From: Roseomonas nitratireducens
GTDB lineage: Bacteria; Pseudomonadota; Alphaproteobacteria; Acetobacterales; Acetobacteraceae
Assembly (NCBI RefSeq): GCF_017813355.1
Contig: NZ_JAGIYZ010000002.1
Span: 62,001-126,000 of the forward strand
DNA: 64,000 nucleotides
Reading direction: 5' to 3'
Shown: piece by piece, positions 19,448-28,507 of the stretch
Layout: each line of letters opens with the position of its first letter
Position numbering within the stretch: the stretch's first letter is position 1
Notes under the pieces: model-generated
Told to the model about the DNA's origin: nothing
What the model saw: only the letters and a program-made list of their open reading frames with translations
The model's database searches: none
Made by a program: the position numbers and the translations under genes

Positions 19448-20117
19448 GGCGCTGTACCGCCTGCTCGCCTGGCTGTCCCCGGCCTATCCGGTCGGCGCCT
19501 ATACCTACAGCCATGGGCTGGAGACGGCGGTGGAGGACGGCGCGGTGCGGGGGCGGGATGATCTGGTCGCCTATGTCTCGGCCGCGCTGACGGAGGGCGC
19601 AGGGCGCGTCGACGGCGCGCTGCTCGCGGCGGCGCACCGGGCGATGACGAAGGGCGATGCGCGGGCGCTCGATGCTACGACGGAACTCGGCGCGGCGTGG
19701 CGCGGGACGGCAGAGACGGCGTTGGAGGCGGAGGCGCAGGGCACCGCCTTCCTGTCCGTGACGCTCTCCGCCTGGCCGGAGCCCCGGCTCGCCGCCTTCG
19801 CCGCGCGGCATCCCCGGCGCATCCCGCACGCCGTCGCCTTCGGGGCGGCGGCGGCGGCGCACGGCATTCCGCTGCGCGAAGCGGCCTTCGGGTTCCTTTC
19901 CGCCTTCGCCGCCAATCTCGTCTCGGCCGGGGTGCGCCTGGTGCCGCTCGGCCAGACGGATGGGCAGGTCGCGACCGCTTCGATGTTGCCCGTCGCGTCG
20001 GCCGCGGCCGACGCTGCGCTGGCGGCGGACCTCGACCGGCTCGGCACGGCCGCGGTTGCGCTCGACATCTTCTCCATCCGCCACGAAACCCAGTACACGA
20101 GGCTCTTCCGCTCATGA
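19395..20117 (+). CDS. ureF: urease accessory protein UreF (start uncertain)
   Basis: UreF from the segment [27 protein letters not shown] onward, the normal opening of the family; later segments include [17 protein letters not shown] and the C-terminal [15 protein letters not shown]. UreF links UreD and UreG in the activation complex. The start is a problem: no ATG, GTG or TTG lies in frame close to the conserved beginning. The nearest in-frame ATG, 19395, lies inside the histidine-tail DNA of ureE and adds about 16 mostly Thr residues; another at 19344 adds more, and the ATT at 19443 is a third possibility. The gene overlaps ureG by 4 bases (ATGA). Confidence 0.88.
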   Translation: MITTTTTSTAITTTTTIEALYRLLAWLSPAYPVGAYTYSHGLETAVEDGAVRGRDDLVAYVSAALTEGAGRVDGALLAAAHRAMTKGDARALDATTELGAAWRGTAETALEAEAQGTAFLSVTLSAWPEPRLAAFAARHPRRIPHAVAFGAAAAAHGIPLREAAFGFLSAFAANLVSAGVRLVPLGQTDGQVATASMLPVASAAADAALAADLDRLGTAAVALDIFSIRHETQYTRLFRS

Positions 20118-20734
20118 CAAAGCCCGCCAACGGCCCCTTCCGCGTCGGCATCGGCGGCCCGGTCGGCTCCGGCAAGACCGCGCTGACGGAACGGCTGTGC
20201 CGGCACTTGCGCGACCGGCACGACATCGCCGTCATCACCAACGACATCTACACGAAGGAGGATGCGGAGTTCCTGACGCGCGCCGGCGCGCTCGACCCCG
20301 CCCGCATCGCCGGCGTCGAGACCGGCGGCTGCCCGCACACCGCGATCCGGGAGGATGCCTCGATCAACCTCGCCGCCGTGCATGACATGGTGGAGAAGTT
20401 CCCCGCGCTCGAGGTGCTGTTCATCGAGAGCGGCGGCGACAATCTCGCCGCGACCTTCAGCCCCGAGCTCGCCGACCTGACCATCTACGTCATCGACGTG
20501 AGTGCGGGGGACAAGATCCCCCGCAAGGGCGGGCCCGGCATCACGCGATCCGACCTGCTGGTGATCAACAAGATCGACCTCGCGCCGCTGGTCGGCGCGG
20601 ACCTGTCGGTGATGGACCGCGACGCGCGGCGGATGCGCGGCCAGCGGCCGTTCGTCTTCACGAACCTCAAGGAGAACAAGGGCGTGGCCGAGATCGCGGA
20701 CTTCGTCCTGCGCCACGGAGGGATCGCGGCATGA
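20114..20734 (+). CDS. ureG: urease accessory GTPase UreG
   Basis: A 206-residue SIMIBI-class GTPase that delivers nickel to urease. The P-loop [11 protein letters not shown] is at about residues 14-24, the invariant metal-binding [16 protein letters not shown] has the Cys-Pro-His motif, the switch segment is [15 protein letters not shown], and the base-recognition motif NKIDLA is near 146. Length is standard. Its stop overlaps the ATG of the dehydrogenase gene (20731-20734), so urease accessory expression is coupled to a metabolic gene. Confidence 0.97.
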   Translation: MTKPANGPFRVGIGGPVGSGKTALTERLCRHLRDRHDIAVITNDIYTKEDAEFLTRAGALDPARIAGVETGGCPHTAIREDASINLAAVHDMVEKFPALEVLFIESGGDNLAATFSPELADLTIYVIDVSAGDKIPRKGGPGITRSDLLVINKIDLAPLVGADLSVMDRDARRMRGQRPFVFTNLKENKGVAEIADFVLRHGGIAA

Positions 20735-21654
20735 GCGCGCCGCGCCACGCCATCGTCCTCGGCATGGGGCTGATGGGTTGCGACATCGCCGCGATCTTCC
20801 TGGCCGGCGGCTGGCGCGTGACCGCCGTCGAGACGAACGAGGCGCGCTGGCCCGAGGCGATGGCGCGCGTGCGCCTGTCGATCACGCAGCTGCAGGCGGA
20901 CGCGGCGCTGGCCGCCGGGCTGACGCTGGTCGCCGATATGGCGGCGCCGGACTACGCCTCGGCCGAGATCGTCGTCGAGGCGGTGCCCGAACGCCTCGCG
21001 CTGAAGCAGGAGGTGTTCCGCCGGCTCGACACGCTCGTGCCGGCGCAGATCCCCGTCGTCTCCAACGCCTCGGGCTATCGCATCACGGATATCGCGGGCG
21101 AGATCGCGACGCGCACGCGCTGCGCCAACCTGCACTTCTTCCTGCCGGCGCATCTCGTGCCGGGGGTGGAGGTCGTGCAGGGTGAGCACACCGACCCCGC
21201 CGTCTGCGACGCGGTCGCGGCGATCATGGACGGGCTCGGGCGCAAGGTGATCCGCGTCGCGCGGGACGTGCCGGGCTTCCTCGCCAACCGCATCCAGCAT
21301 GCGCTGATGCGGGAGGCCTTCGCGGTGATCGACCAGGGCCTGGCGACGGCGGAGGATGTCGACAACGCCGTGCGCTACTGCTTCGGCTTCCGCTACCTCG
21401 CCGCCGGGCCGATCCTGCAGAAGGAGTTGGCTGGGCTCGAGACGCAGTTGGAAGCAGGGCGCACCATCTACCCTTCGCTCTGCAACAGCCCCGATCCGAG
21501 CCCGACGCTGGCGCGCCTGGTCGCCGAGAACCGCCTCGGCCCGAAGACGGGCAGGGGCTTCCGCGACTGGCCGCCCGAGGTCACGGCGAAGGAGCGCGCG
21601 CGCTACGAGAAGGCGCTGCTCGCGACGGTCCGCATGATGCGGGAGATCGAGTGA
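20731..21654 (+). CDS. 3-hydroxyacyl-CoA dehydrogenase family protein
   Basis: A 307-residue single-function dehydrogenase with an N-terminal NAD-binding domain ([17 protein letters not shown], about residues 7-23; [15 protein letters not shown]) and a C-terminal 3HCDH domain ([27 protein letters not shown]). The catalytic His is expected in the [12 protein letters not shown] segment. Stand-alone members include L-carnitine dehydrogenase, L-gulonate dehydrogenase and hydroxybutyryl-CoA dehydrogenase; the PAHL form suggests a non-CoA hydroxyacid, but this is weak. It overlaps ureG by ATGA and so is translated from the urease transcript, which is unusual. Confidence 0.85.
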   Translation: MSAPRHAIVLGMGLMGCDIAAIFLAGGWRVTAVETNEARWPEAMARVRLSITQLQADAALAAGLTLVADMAAPDYASAEIVVEAVPERLALKQEVFRRLDTLVPAQIPVVSNASGYRITDIAGEIATRTRCANLHFFLPAHLVPGVEVVQGEHTDPAVCDAVAAIMDGLGRKVIRVARDVPGFLANRIQHALMREAFAVIDQGLATAEDVDNAVRYCFGFRYLAAGPILQKELAGLETQLEAGRTIYPSLCNSPDPSPTLARLVAENRLGPKTGRGFRDWPPEVTAKERARYEKALLATVRMMREIE

Positions 21655-21664
21655 CCCTGCGCGC

Positions 21665-21694
21665 TTGACGCCCCGGCGCCCGGGCGCCCACCCT
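21665..21694 (+). promoter_or_regulatory. possible promoter and palindrome upstream of pcaH
   Basis: TTGACG at 21665-21670 is followed after 18 bases by CACCCT (21689-21694), a plausible GC-rich alphaproteobacterial -35/-10 pair. The spacer contains a perfect 14-base palindrome, GGCGCCCGGGCGCC, at 21675-21688, which could be an operator or the terminator of the upstream urease-dehydrogenase transcript. There is no T-run. Confidence 0.35.
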
Positions 21695-21721
21695 CCGCGA
21701 AACCCGCAGGGAGAGGCGCGC

Positions 21722-22426
21722 ATGGCGGATCCGGTCCCGTTCCTTCCGGTGGCGGCGGGCAGCCAGCCACCGCTCGACCAGCCCTCCTACATCAGCACGC
21801 GTCGCCGGCATCCGGATGCCGCGCCGCTGCGCATTCCGGCGACGCTGACGGAAGCCAGCGCGCCGCGCTTCGAGCCACGCTGGTACGCGCCGCAGGCCGA
21901 CCTTTCCATCACCGAGGGCAAGGCGGCGCTCGGCGAGCGCATCATCGTCACGGGGCGCGTGACGGACGAGAACGGGCGAGCCGTGTCGAATGCGATGGTC
22001 GAGGTCTGGCAGGCCAATGCCGCCGGTCGCTATGCCCATGCGCGCGACGCGCATGACGCGCCGCTGGATCCGAACTTCTCGGGGCGCGGGCGCATCTTCA
22101 CCGATGCGGATGGCCGCTATGCCTTCGTCTCCATCCGGCCCGGCGCCTATCCCTGGCGCAACCCGGGGCCGGGCTGGCGGCCGATGCACATCCATTTCGG
22201 CCTGCATGGCGCGGGCGCCGCGCAGCGACTGATCACCCAGATGTACTTTCCCGGCGATCCGCTGCTCGCCTTCGACGCGATCTTCCAGGGCAGCGGGGAT
22301 GAGGATGCGCGGCAGCGCCTTGTCGCCGCGCTCGATCCCGCGGTCGGGCGTGACGACTGGGCGCTCGGCTACCGCTTCGACATCGTGCTGCGCGGCCGCG
22401 CGGCGACACCCTTCGAGACCGCCTGA
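21722..22426 (+). CDS. pcaH: protocatechuate 3,4-dioxygenase beta subunit
   Basis: A 234-residue intradiol dioxygenase. The four ferric-iron ligands expected for PcaH are recognisable: Tyr in AAGRYAHA, Tyr in GAYPWRN, and the two His in RPMHIHFGL. PcaHG opens protocatechuate to 3-carboxy-cis,cis-muconate in the beta-ketoadipate pathway. The ATG at 21722 follows GGGAG by about 8 bases and gives a normal-length protein. pcaG follows after 1 base. The other pca genes (B, C, D, I/J) are not in the window. Confidence 0.93.
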   Translation: MADPVPFLPVAAGSQPPLDQPSYISTRRRHPDAAPLRIPATLTEASAPRFEPRWYAPQADLSITEGKAALGERIIVTGRVTDENGRAVSNAMVEVWQANAAGRYAHARDAHDAPLDPNFSGRGRIFTDADGRYAFVSIRPGAYPWRNPGPGWRPMHIHFGLHGAGAAQRLITQMYFPGDPLLAFDAIFQGSGDEDARQRLVAALDPAVGRDDWALGYRFDIVLRGRAATPFETA

Positions 22427-22427
22427 G

Positions 22428-22967
22428 ATGAGCCGAGCGACCGCGAGCCAGACCGCCGGGCCCTACTGGCATCTGATCGACTTCCCCGAATGGGCCGACC
22501 TGCTGCGACCTGGAGGCCCCAATGCCGATGCCGCGGGCGAGCGCATCGCGCTGACCGGCACCATCACCGACGGTGCCGGCGCTGTCGTGCCCGATGCGAT
22601 GGTCGAGATCTGGCAGGCGGGTCCGGATGGTCGCTACGACGGCGCTTTCCATGGCTTCGGCCGCTGCGCGACGGATGCGGGCGGGCGCTTTCGCTTCGTC
22701 ACGCTCCGGCCCGGCGCGGTGCCCGGGCCAGGCAACGCGACGCAGGCCCCGCATGTGATGATCACCATCTTCGCGCGCGGACTGACGCGCGGCGTTTCCA
22801 CGCGCGCCTACTTCGCGGGCGACGCGCTGCTGGCCGAGGATCCGATTCTCTCGCTGGTGCCGGACGCGCGCCGAGGCACGCTGCTGGCGCAACCTGCGGG
22901 TGCAGGCGAATGGCGGCTCGACATACGGCTGCAGGGGGATGGCGAGACGGTCTTCTTCGAGGTCTAG
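22428..22967 (+). CDS. pcaG: protocatechuate 3,4-dioxygenase alpha subunit
   Basis: A 179-residue alpha subunit. It opens with the PcaG-type TASQTAGPYWHL and has the intradiol core (VVPDAMVEIWQAGPDGRY, RFVTLRPGAVPG, APHVMITIFARGL, RAYFAG). As expected for the alpha chain, the tyrosine and histidine iron ligands of PcaH are not conserved. It forms the catalytic heteromer with PcaH. Length is slightly short but complete. Confidence 0.92.
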   Translation: MSRATASQTAGPYWHLIDFPEWADLLRPGGPNADAAGERIALTGTITDGAGAVVPDAMVEIWQAGPDGRYDGAFHGFGRCATDAGGRFRFVTLRPGAVPGPGNATQAPHVMITIFARGLTRGVSTRAYFAGDALLAEDPILSLVPDARRGTLLAQPAGAGEWRLDIRLQGDGETVFFEV

Positions 22968-23180
22968 TCGCGCTGCGTCGCAGCATGAATGCGTGCATTG
23001 CCGACTGCGCTTCCTTCGTGCCAGCATCCCTTCAGCCGTCGAAGACGGCGGGGAGTGGACGCACAGGAATGATGACGGCGCTGACGCAGCGACCGATCCC
23101 TGATCGCAGATGGGCCGCGGCGGAATGACCGTCCGTGCCTTCTCCCTGTTTCGGAAACATCCCGGCGGGAGGAAGCGCGC
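22968..23180. promoter_or_regulatory. intergenic region with two small inverted repeats
   Basis: A 213-base gap between pcaG and the KorABC-type operon. Two short inverted repeats follow the pcaG stop: GCTGC/GCAGC with a 3-base loop at 22972-22984, and the palindrome AATGCGTGCATT at 22988-22999. The first could assist termination, the second could be a regulator site. A strong GGGAGGA (23168-23174) sets the GTG start of the next gene. No ORF in it looks real. Confidence 0.35.
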
Positions 23181-24974
23181 GTGAAGCCGACGGACATCTC
23201 GTCCCCGGACCACTTCCACAAGGTCGTCGATTGCCAATGGGCGTGTCCGGCCCATACGCCCGTCCCGGAATACATCCGGATGATCGCGGCGGGACGCTAC
23301 GCCGACGCCTACATGGTCAACTGGCACTCCAACGTCTTCCCGGGGATTCTCGGCCGTACCTGCGACCGGCCCTGCGAACCCGCCTGCAGGCGCGGCCGCG
23401 TCGAGGAGGAACCCGTCGCGATCTGCCGCCTGAAGCGGGTCGCGGCCGACAACAAGGGCGATGTCTCCGGCCGCATGCCGCCGATCCCGAGCGAGCGGAA
23501 CGGCAAGCGAATCGCCTGCATCGGCGCCGGACCTTCGAGCCTGACCGTCGCGCGCGACCTCGCGCCGCTCGGCTACGAGGTCCATGTCTACGATGCCCAG
23601 GCCAAGGCCGGCGGCTTCATCCGCCAGCAGATCCCGCGCTTCCGCCTGCCGGAGGAAGTGATCGACGAGGAATGCGGCTACATCCTCGACCGCGGCGGCG
23701 TCGTCACGCATTTCAACCGCCGTATCGATAGCCTCAAGGAGCTGCTCGAGGAAGGCTATGACGCGGTCTTCGTCGGTTCCGGCGCGCCGCGTGGCCGCGA
23801 GCTCGACGTGCCGGGCCGCCGGGAAGCCGCGGCCAACATCCATCTCGGCATCGACTGGCTCGCCTCCGTCTCCTTCGGGCATGTGAAGTCGGTTGGCCGG
23901 CGCGTGATCGTGCTGGGCGGCGGCAATACGGCGATGGATTGCTGCCGATCCGCCCGCCGCCTGGGCGGGGAGGATGTGAAGGTCGTCGTCCGCTCCGGCT
24001 TCGAGGAGATGAAGGCCAGCCCCTGGGAGAAGGAGGACGCGATGCAGGAAGGCATCCCGATCCTCAACTTCCTCGTCCCCAAGCGCGTGCTGCATGACGA
24101 TGGCCGCCTGACCGGCATGGTCTTCGAGAAAGTGGCCGCGCAATACGACGAGAAGGGCCGCCGCAACCTGCTGCCGACCGGCGAGCCCGAGGTGGTCATC
24201 GAATGCGACGACGTGCTCGTCGCGATCGGGCAGGAGAACGCCTTCCCCTGGATCGAGCGCGACGCCGGCGTGGAGTTCGACCGCTGGGGCATGCCGAAGC
24301 TCGACCCGAAGACGCTGCAGTCGACCAATCCGAAGGTCTTCTTCGGCGGCGACGCGGCCTTCGGCCCCAAGAACATCATCTGGGCCGTGGCGCATGGGCA
24401 TGAAGCCGCGGTCTCCATCGACCTGCTCTGCCGCGGGGCGGCTGTGGCGGACCGCCCGCCGCCCGACACGCGGCTCGCGAGCCAGAAGATGGGCATCCAC
24501 GAATGGGCCTATGACAACGCGGTCTCGCCGGACCTGCGCTACAAGGTGCCGCACATCCCGCCCGAGAAGGCGCTGCGCGACATCACCGTGGAGGTCGAGC
24601 TCGGCTTCGACAGGGAGATGGCCTATCTCGAGGCCGAGCGCTGCCTGAACTGCGACGTGCAGACGGTGTTTTCCGCCAAGCTCTGCATCGAATGCGATGC
24701 CTGCGTGGACATCTGCCCGACCGACTGCATCACCTTCACCGACAATGGGGAGGAGGATGACCTGCGCACGCGCCTGAAGGCGCCCGCGGTCAACCTCTAC
24801 CAGGACCTGTACGTGCAGGACGGGCTCAAGACCGGCCGCGTCATGGTGAAGGACGAGGATGTCTGCCTGCATTGCGGCATGTGCGCCGAGCGCTGCCCGA
24901 CAGGCGCATGGGACATGCAGAAGTTCCTGCTCGAGACCGCGAAGCCGAAGGCGCACGCATGCCACAGCCGATAG
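23181..24974 (+). CDS. FAD/iron-sulfur NADPH:ferredoxin-type subunit of a 2-oxoacid oxidoreductase (KorC-like)
   Basis: A 597-residue GltD-like flavoprotein with added ferredoxin domain. N-terminal Cys cluster C18/C22 and C61/C65/C69 (CQWACP, CDRPCEPAC) bind Fe-S; the first dinucleotide loop is CIGAGPSS (113-120) for FAD; a second, VLGGGNTAMD near 255, is for NAD(P)H. The C-terminal third has two 4Fe-4S motifs (CIECDACVDICP and CLHCGMCAERCP). The arrangement fits the flavoprotein subunit of 2-oxoglutarate:NADP oxidoreductase described from Azoarcus/Thauera, where it passes electrons from KorAB to NADP. GTG start, set by GGGAGGA. It overlaps korA by 16 bases. Confidence 0.85.
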   Translation: MKPTDISSPDHFHKVVDCQWACPAHTPVPEYIRMIAAGRYADAYMVNWHSNVFPGILGRTCDRPCEPACRRGRVEEEPVAICRLKRVAADNKGDVSGRMPPIPSERNGKRIACIGAGPSSLTVARDLAPLGYEVHVYDAQAKAGGFIRQQIPRFRLPEEVIDEECGYILDRGGVVTHFNRRIDSLKELLEEGYDAVFVGSGAPRGRELDVPGRREAAANIHLGIDWLASVSFGHVKSVGRRVIVLGGGNTAMDCCRSARRLGGEDVKVVVRSGFEEMKASPWEKEDAMQEGIPILNFLVPKRVLHDDGRLTGMVFEKVAAQYDEKGRRNLLPTGEPEVVIECDDVLVAIGQENAFPWIERDAGVEFDRWGMPKLDPKTLQSTNPKVFFGGDAAFGPKNIIWAVAHGHEAAVSIDLLCRGAAVADRPPPDTRLASQKMGIHEWAYDNAVSPDLRYKVPHIPPEKALRDITVEVELGFDREMAYLEAERCLNCDVQTVFSAKLCIECDACVDICPTDCITFTDNGEEDDLRTRLKAPAVNLYQDLYVQDGLKTGRVMVKDEDVCLHCGMCAERCPTGAWDMQKFLLETAKPKAHACHSR

Positions 24975-26800
24975 TCGCGACGAACGACTTCGTCGTAAAA
25001 TTCGCGAACGTGAACGGATCGGGCTCCGCATCCGCCAACGGGCTCTTCGCGAAATCCGTCCTGCGCATGGGCGTGCCCATCGCGTCGCGCAACATCTTCC
25101 CATCCAACATCCAGGGCCTGCCCACCTGGTTCGAGGTGCGGATCTGCGAGGCGGGCCACATGGGCCGGCGCGGCGGCGTCGACATGATGGTCGCGATGAA
25201 CCCGCAGACCTGGGACCGCGACGTGGCCGAGATCGAGCCCGGCGGCTACCTGTTCTACGATTCGACGCGCCCGATGCCGCGGTCCCGCTTCCGCGACGAC
25301 ATCACCGTCATCGGCGTGCCGCTGACCGAGATCACCAACGCCGCCTATTCCGATCCGCGGCAGCGGCAATTGTTCAAGAACATCGTCTATCTCGGCGCGC
25401 TCTCCGCGCTGCTCGACATGGATGTGGAGGCGGTGAAGGGCGCGATCGCCGCCCAGTTCAAGGGCAAGGAGAAGCTGATCCCGGCCAACTTCGCGGCGCT
25501 CGAGATGGGGCGCGGCTGGGCGCAGGAGAACCTCGCCTGCCCGATCGGGCTGACGCTGAAGCGAGCGGACGCAGTCGGCGATCGGATCTTCGTGGATGGC
25601 AACCAGGCCGCCGCACTCGGCGCCGTCTATGGCGGCGCGACGGTCTGCGCCTGGTATCCCATCACGCCCTCCACCTCGCTCGCCGAGGCCTTCGAGAAGT
25701 ACTGCAACCGGCTGCGCAAGGACCCGGAGACGGGCGCCAAGCGCTTCGCGATCGTGCAGGCCGAGGACGAACTCGCCTCCATCGGCATGGTGGTCGGCGC
25801 GGCCTGGAACGGGGCGCGGTCCTTCACCGCCACCTCGGGGCCGGGCATCTCGCTGATGCAGGAATTCCTGGGGCTCGCCTATTTCGCCGAGATCCCGGCG
25901 GTGGTCTTCGACGTGCAGCGTGCGGGGCCGTCCACCGGCATGCCGACGCGGACCCAGCAATCCGACCTGCTGTCGGCGGCCTATGCCAGCCATGGCGACA
26001 CCAAGCATGTCCTGCTGCTGCCCGAGGATCCGGCGGAATGCTTCGCCTTCGGCGCGGACGCCTTCGACCTCGCGGACCGGCTGCAGACGCCGGTCTTCGT
26101 CATGCTCGACCTCGACATCGGCATGAACGACTGGCTGTGCGCGCCCTTCGCCTGGGATCCCGCGAGGAAGATGGACCGCGGCAAGGTGCTCGATGCCGCG
26201 GGCCTCGACGCGGCGGCGTCCTTCGGGCGCTACCTCGACGTGGATGGGGACGGCATTCCCTATCGCACCTGGCCCGGCACGCACCCCGAGAAGGGCGCCT
26301 TCTTCACGCGCGGCACCTCCCGCGACCGCTATGCGCGCTACACCGAGGAAGGCGCGCCCTATGTCGACAACATGCAGCGCCTGCTGCGCAAGTTCGACAC
26401 GGCGAAGTCGATCGTGCCGCACCCCGTCGCCATTCCGGCGAAGGAGAAGGCGCGGGACGGCGTGATCTTCTACGGCTCATCCGCCGCCGCGATGCGGGAA
26501 GCGCTCGCGGCGCTGGAAGCGCAGGGCATCCACCTCGACGCCCTGCGCATCCGGGCCTTCCCCTTCCACCAGGACGTCGCCGCCTTCGTCGCGGCGCATG
26601 ACCGCGTCTTCGTCGTCGAGCAGAACCGCGACGCGCAGCTGCGCACGCTCCTGGTCAACGAGGAGGAGATCGACCCGGCGAAGCTGATCCCCGTGCTGCA
26701 CTACGACGGCACGCCGATCACCGCCCGCTTCATCCAGGCTGCCATCGCCGAGCGCGCATCGGCGGCCAACATCCTGCCCTTCCGCAAGGCCACGCCATGA
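24959..26800 (+). CDS. korA: 2-oxoacid:acceptor oxidoreductase alpha subunit (fused gamma-alpha)
   Basis: A 613-residue KorA-type subunit. The N-terminal part (about 1-200) is the gamma domain (VVKFANVNGSGSASANGLFAK, RICEAGHMGRRGGVDMM). From about 220 it is the TPP-pyrimidine-binding alpha domain (GNQAAALGAVYGGATVCAWYPITPSTS, AEDELASIGMVVGAAWNGARSF, TATSGPGISLMQEFLGLAYFAE). It oxidatively decarboxylates a 2-oxoacid, probably 2-oxoglutarate, to the acyl-CoA. The ATG at 24959 gives a start typical for the family; an earlier start would add an unrelated Arg-rich segment. It is coupled to korB by ATGA. Confidence 0.9.
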   Translation: MPQPIVATNDFVVKFANVNGSGSASANGLFAKSVLRMGVPIASRNIFPSNIQGLPTWFEVRICEAGHMGRRGGVDMMVAMNPQTWDRDVAEIEPGGYLFYDSTRPMPRSRFRDDITVIGVPLTEITNAAYSDPRQRQLFKNIVYLGALSALLDMDVEAVKGAIAAQFKGKEKLIPANFAALEMGRGWAQENLACPIGLTLKRADAVGDRIFVDGNQAAALGAVYGGATVCAWYPITPSTSLAEAFEKYCNRLRKDPETGAKRFAIVQAEDELASIGMVVGAAWNGARSFTATSGPGISLMQEFLGLAYFAEIPAVVFDVQRAGPSTGMPTRTQQSDLLSAAYASHGDTKHVLLLPEDPAECFAFGADAFDLADRLQTPVFVMLDLDIGMNDWLCAPFAWDPARKMDRGKVLDAAGLDAAASFGRYLDVDGDGIPYRTWPGTHPEKGAFFTRGTSRDRYARYTEEGAPYVDNMQRLLRKFDTAKSIVPHPVAIPAKEKARDGVIFYGSSAAAMREALAALEAQGIHLDALRIRAFPFHQDVAAFVAAHDRVFVVEQNRDAQLRTLLVNEEEIDPAKLIPVLHYDGTPITARFIQAAIAERASAANILPFRKATP

Positions 26801-27852
26801 GCTACCTGCCGAAGCCCAAGCTTCACCATCCGAAGCTGCCGACGAACGCGATCGGCCTGACGCGGCGCGACTATGAAGGCGCGATCAGCACGCTCTGCGC
26901 CGGCTGCGGGCATGACTCGATCAGCGCGGCGATCATCCAGGCCTGTTTCAACCTCTCCCTGCCGCCGCATCGCATCGCGAAGATGTCGGGCATCGGCTGT
27001 TCGTCCAAGACGCCGACCTACTTCCTGGGCGCGGCGCACGGGTTCAATTCCGTGCACGGGCGCATGCCGTCGGTGCTTACGGGCGCCTATCTGGCGAACC
27101 GGGACCTCGTCTATCTCGGCGTGTCGGGGGACGGGGATTCGGCCTCGATCGGCTTCGGGCAGTTCGCGCACAGCATCCGCCGCGGCGTGAACATGACCTA
27201 CATCGTCGAGAACAACGGCGTGTACGGGCTGACCAAGGGGCAGTTCTCCGCGACCTCCGACCTCGGGTCCGTCGCCAAGAAGGGCACGGTGAACACCGAC
27301 CAGCCGATCGACCTGGCGGCCATCGCCGTGCAGCTCGGCGCGACCTTCGTGGCGCGCTCCTTCTCCGGCGACAAGGACCAGCTCGTCCCGCTGATCGAGG
27401 CCGCGCTGCTGCATGAGGGTGCGGCCTTCCTCGACGTGCTCAGCCCCTGCGTCGCCTTCAACAACCACGCCGGCAGCACGAAGTCCTACGACTACGTGCG
27501 CGAGCACAATGACGCGCTGAACAAGCTCGACGTGATGCTGAAGCGGGACGAGATCACCGTCTCCTACGCGCCGGGCGAGGTCACGGAGGTCACGCAGCAT
27601 GACGGTTCGCTGCTGCGCCTGCGCAAGCTGCATGCCGGCCACGACCCGACCAACCGCGCCTCCGCCATGCATCACATCCTGGAGCGCAAGGCGGCGGGGG
27701 AGATCGTGACGGGGCTCATCTACGTGGAGCCCAATCCCTCGGCGTTGCATGAGCATCTCGGCACGGTGCCTGGGCCGTTGAACGCGCTGGGCGATGCGGA
27801 TCTTTGCCCCGGCGTCGACGCGCTCGAGCGGATCAACGCAAGCCTGCGCTAG
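26797..27852 (+). CDS. korB: 2-oxoacid:acceptor oxidoreductase beta subunit (TPP-binding)
   Basis: A 351-residue beta subunit. The TPP/Mg motif runs from GVSGDGDSASIGF to VENNGVYGLTKGQ (about residues 107-150). N-terminal CAGCGHDS and GIGCSSKTPTYF are typical of the KorB group, with cysteines for the proximal 4Fe-4S cluster. Together with KorA and the flavoprotein it forms a complete NADP-linked enzyme. It would give a reversible, ferredoxin-level route for 2-oxoglutarate, useful with aromatic degradation or under low oxygen. Confidence 0.92.
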   Translation: MSYLPKPKLHHPKLPTNAIGLTRRDYEGAISTLCAGCGHDSISAAIIQACFNLSLPPHRIAKMSGIGCSSKTPTYFLGAAHGFNSVHGRMPSVLTGAYLANRDLVYLGVSGDGDSASIGFGQFAHSIRRGVNMTYIVENNGVYGLTKGQFSATSDLGSVAKKGTVNTDQPIDLAAIAVQLGATFVARSFSGDKDQLVPLIEAALLHEGAAFLDVLSPCVAFNNHAGSTKSYDYVREHNDALNKLDVMLKRDEITVSYAPGEVTEVTQHDGSLLRLRKLHAGHDPTNRASAMHHILERKAAGEIVTGLIYVEPNPSALHEHLGTVPGPLNALGDADLCPGVDALERINASLR

Positions 27853-27856
27853 GGCC

Positions 27857-28507
27857 GTGCCCCGCCACCTTCCCCTGTTTCGCGACCGGCGCGATGCGGG
27901 GGAAAGGCTGGCGCCTTTGCTGCGCGACCTCAACCTGGACCGTCCGCTGGTCTTCGCCTTGCTGCGCGGCGGGGCCGCGGTCGCCGCACCGATCGCGGCG
28001 GCGCTCGGCGCGCCGCTCGTGCCGCTGCTGGTGCGCAAGCTCGGCGTCCCCTGGCATCCGGAACTCGCCTTCGGTGCCCTGGCCGAAGGGATGACGGAAC
28101 CGGTGCTGAACCGGGACATCGTCGCCTCCTGCGGCCTGACGGTCGCCGACATCGCGCGCGTCGAGGCGTCGGAGGCGGCGGAACTCGAGCGCCGCAGCCG
28201 CGTGTACCTTGCCGGTGGCGCGCGCCCCGATCCGCGCGGCCGTCCCGCAATCCTCGTCGATGACGGCCTGGCGACCGGCGCCAGCGCCCGGGCCGGCTTG
28301 CGGGCGCTGCGGGCGGCAGGCGCCGCGCCTCTCATCCTCGCCGTGCCGGTCGCGCCGCAGGAGGCGATCGACGCGCTCGCGCCCGAGGCGGACCGGCTCG
28401 TCGTCGCCGAGGTCGCGGACATCCCCTTCGGCATCGGTGGCTGCTACGCCGATTTCCACCAGCTGGGCGACGAGGAGGTCGTCGCGCTGCTCAGAGGAAC
28501 TTGCTGA
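27857..28507 (+). CDS. phosphoribosyltransferase family protein
   Basis: A 216-residue type I phosphoribosyltransferase domain protein. Seen: FALLRGGAAVAAPIA with the PPi loop, LVRKLGVPWHPELAFGA, and the PRPP-binding motif AILVDDGLATGAS (about residues 131-143). The group is annotated as putative phosphoribosyltransferase; the acceptor is unknown. The start is GTG at 27857, 4 bases after the korB stop. The 3' end overlaps the convergent patatin gene by 17 bases. Confidence 0.82.
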   Translation: MPRHLPLFRDRRDAGERLAPLLRDLNLDRPLVFALLRGGAAVAAPIAAALGAPLVPLLVRKLGVPWHPELAFGALAEGMTEPVLNRDIVASCGLTVADIARVEASEAAELERRSRVYLAGGARPDPRGRPAILVDDGLATGASARAGLRALRAAGAAPLILAVPVAPQEAIDALAPEADRLVVAEVADIPFGIGGCYADFHQLGDEEVVALLRGTC

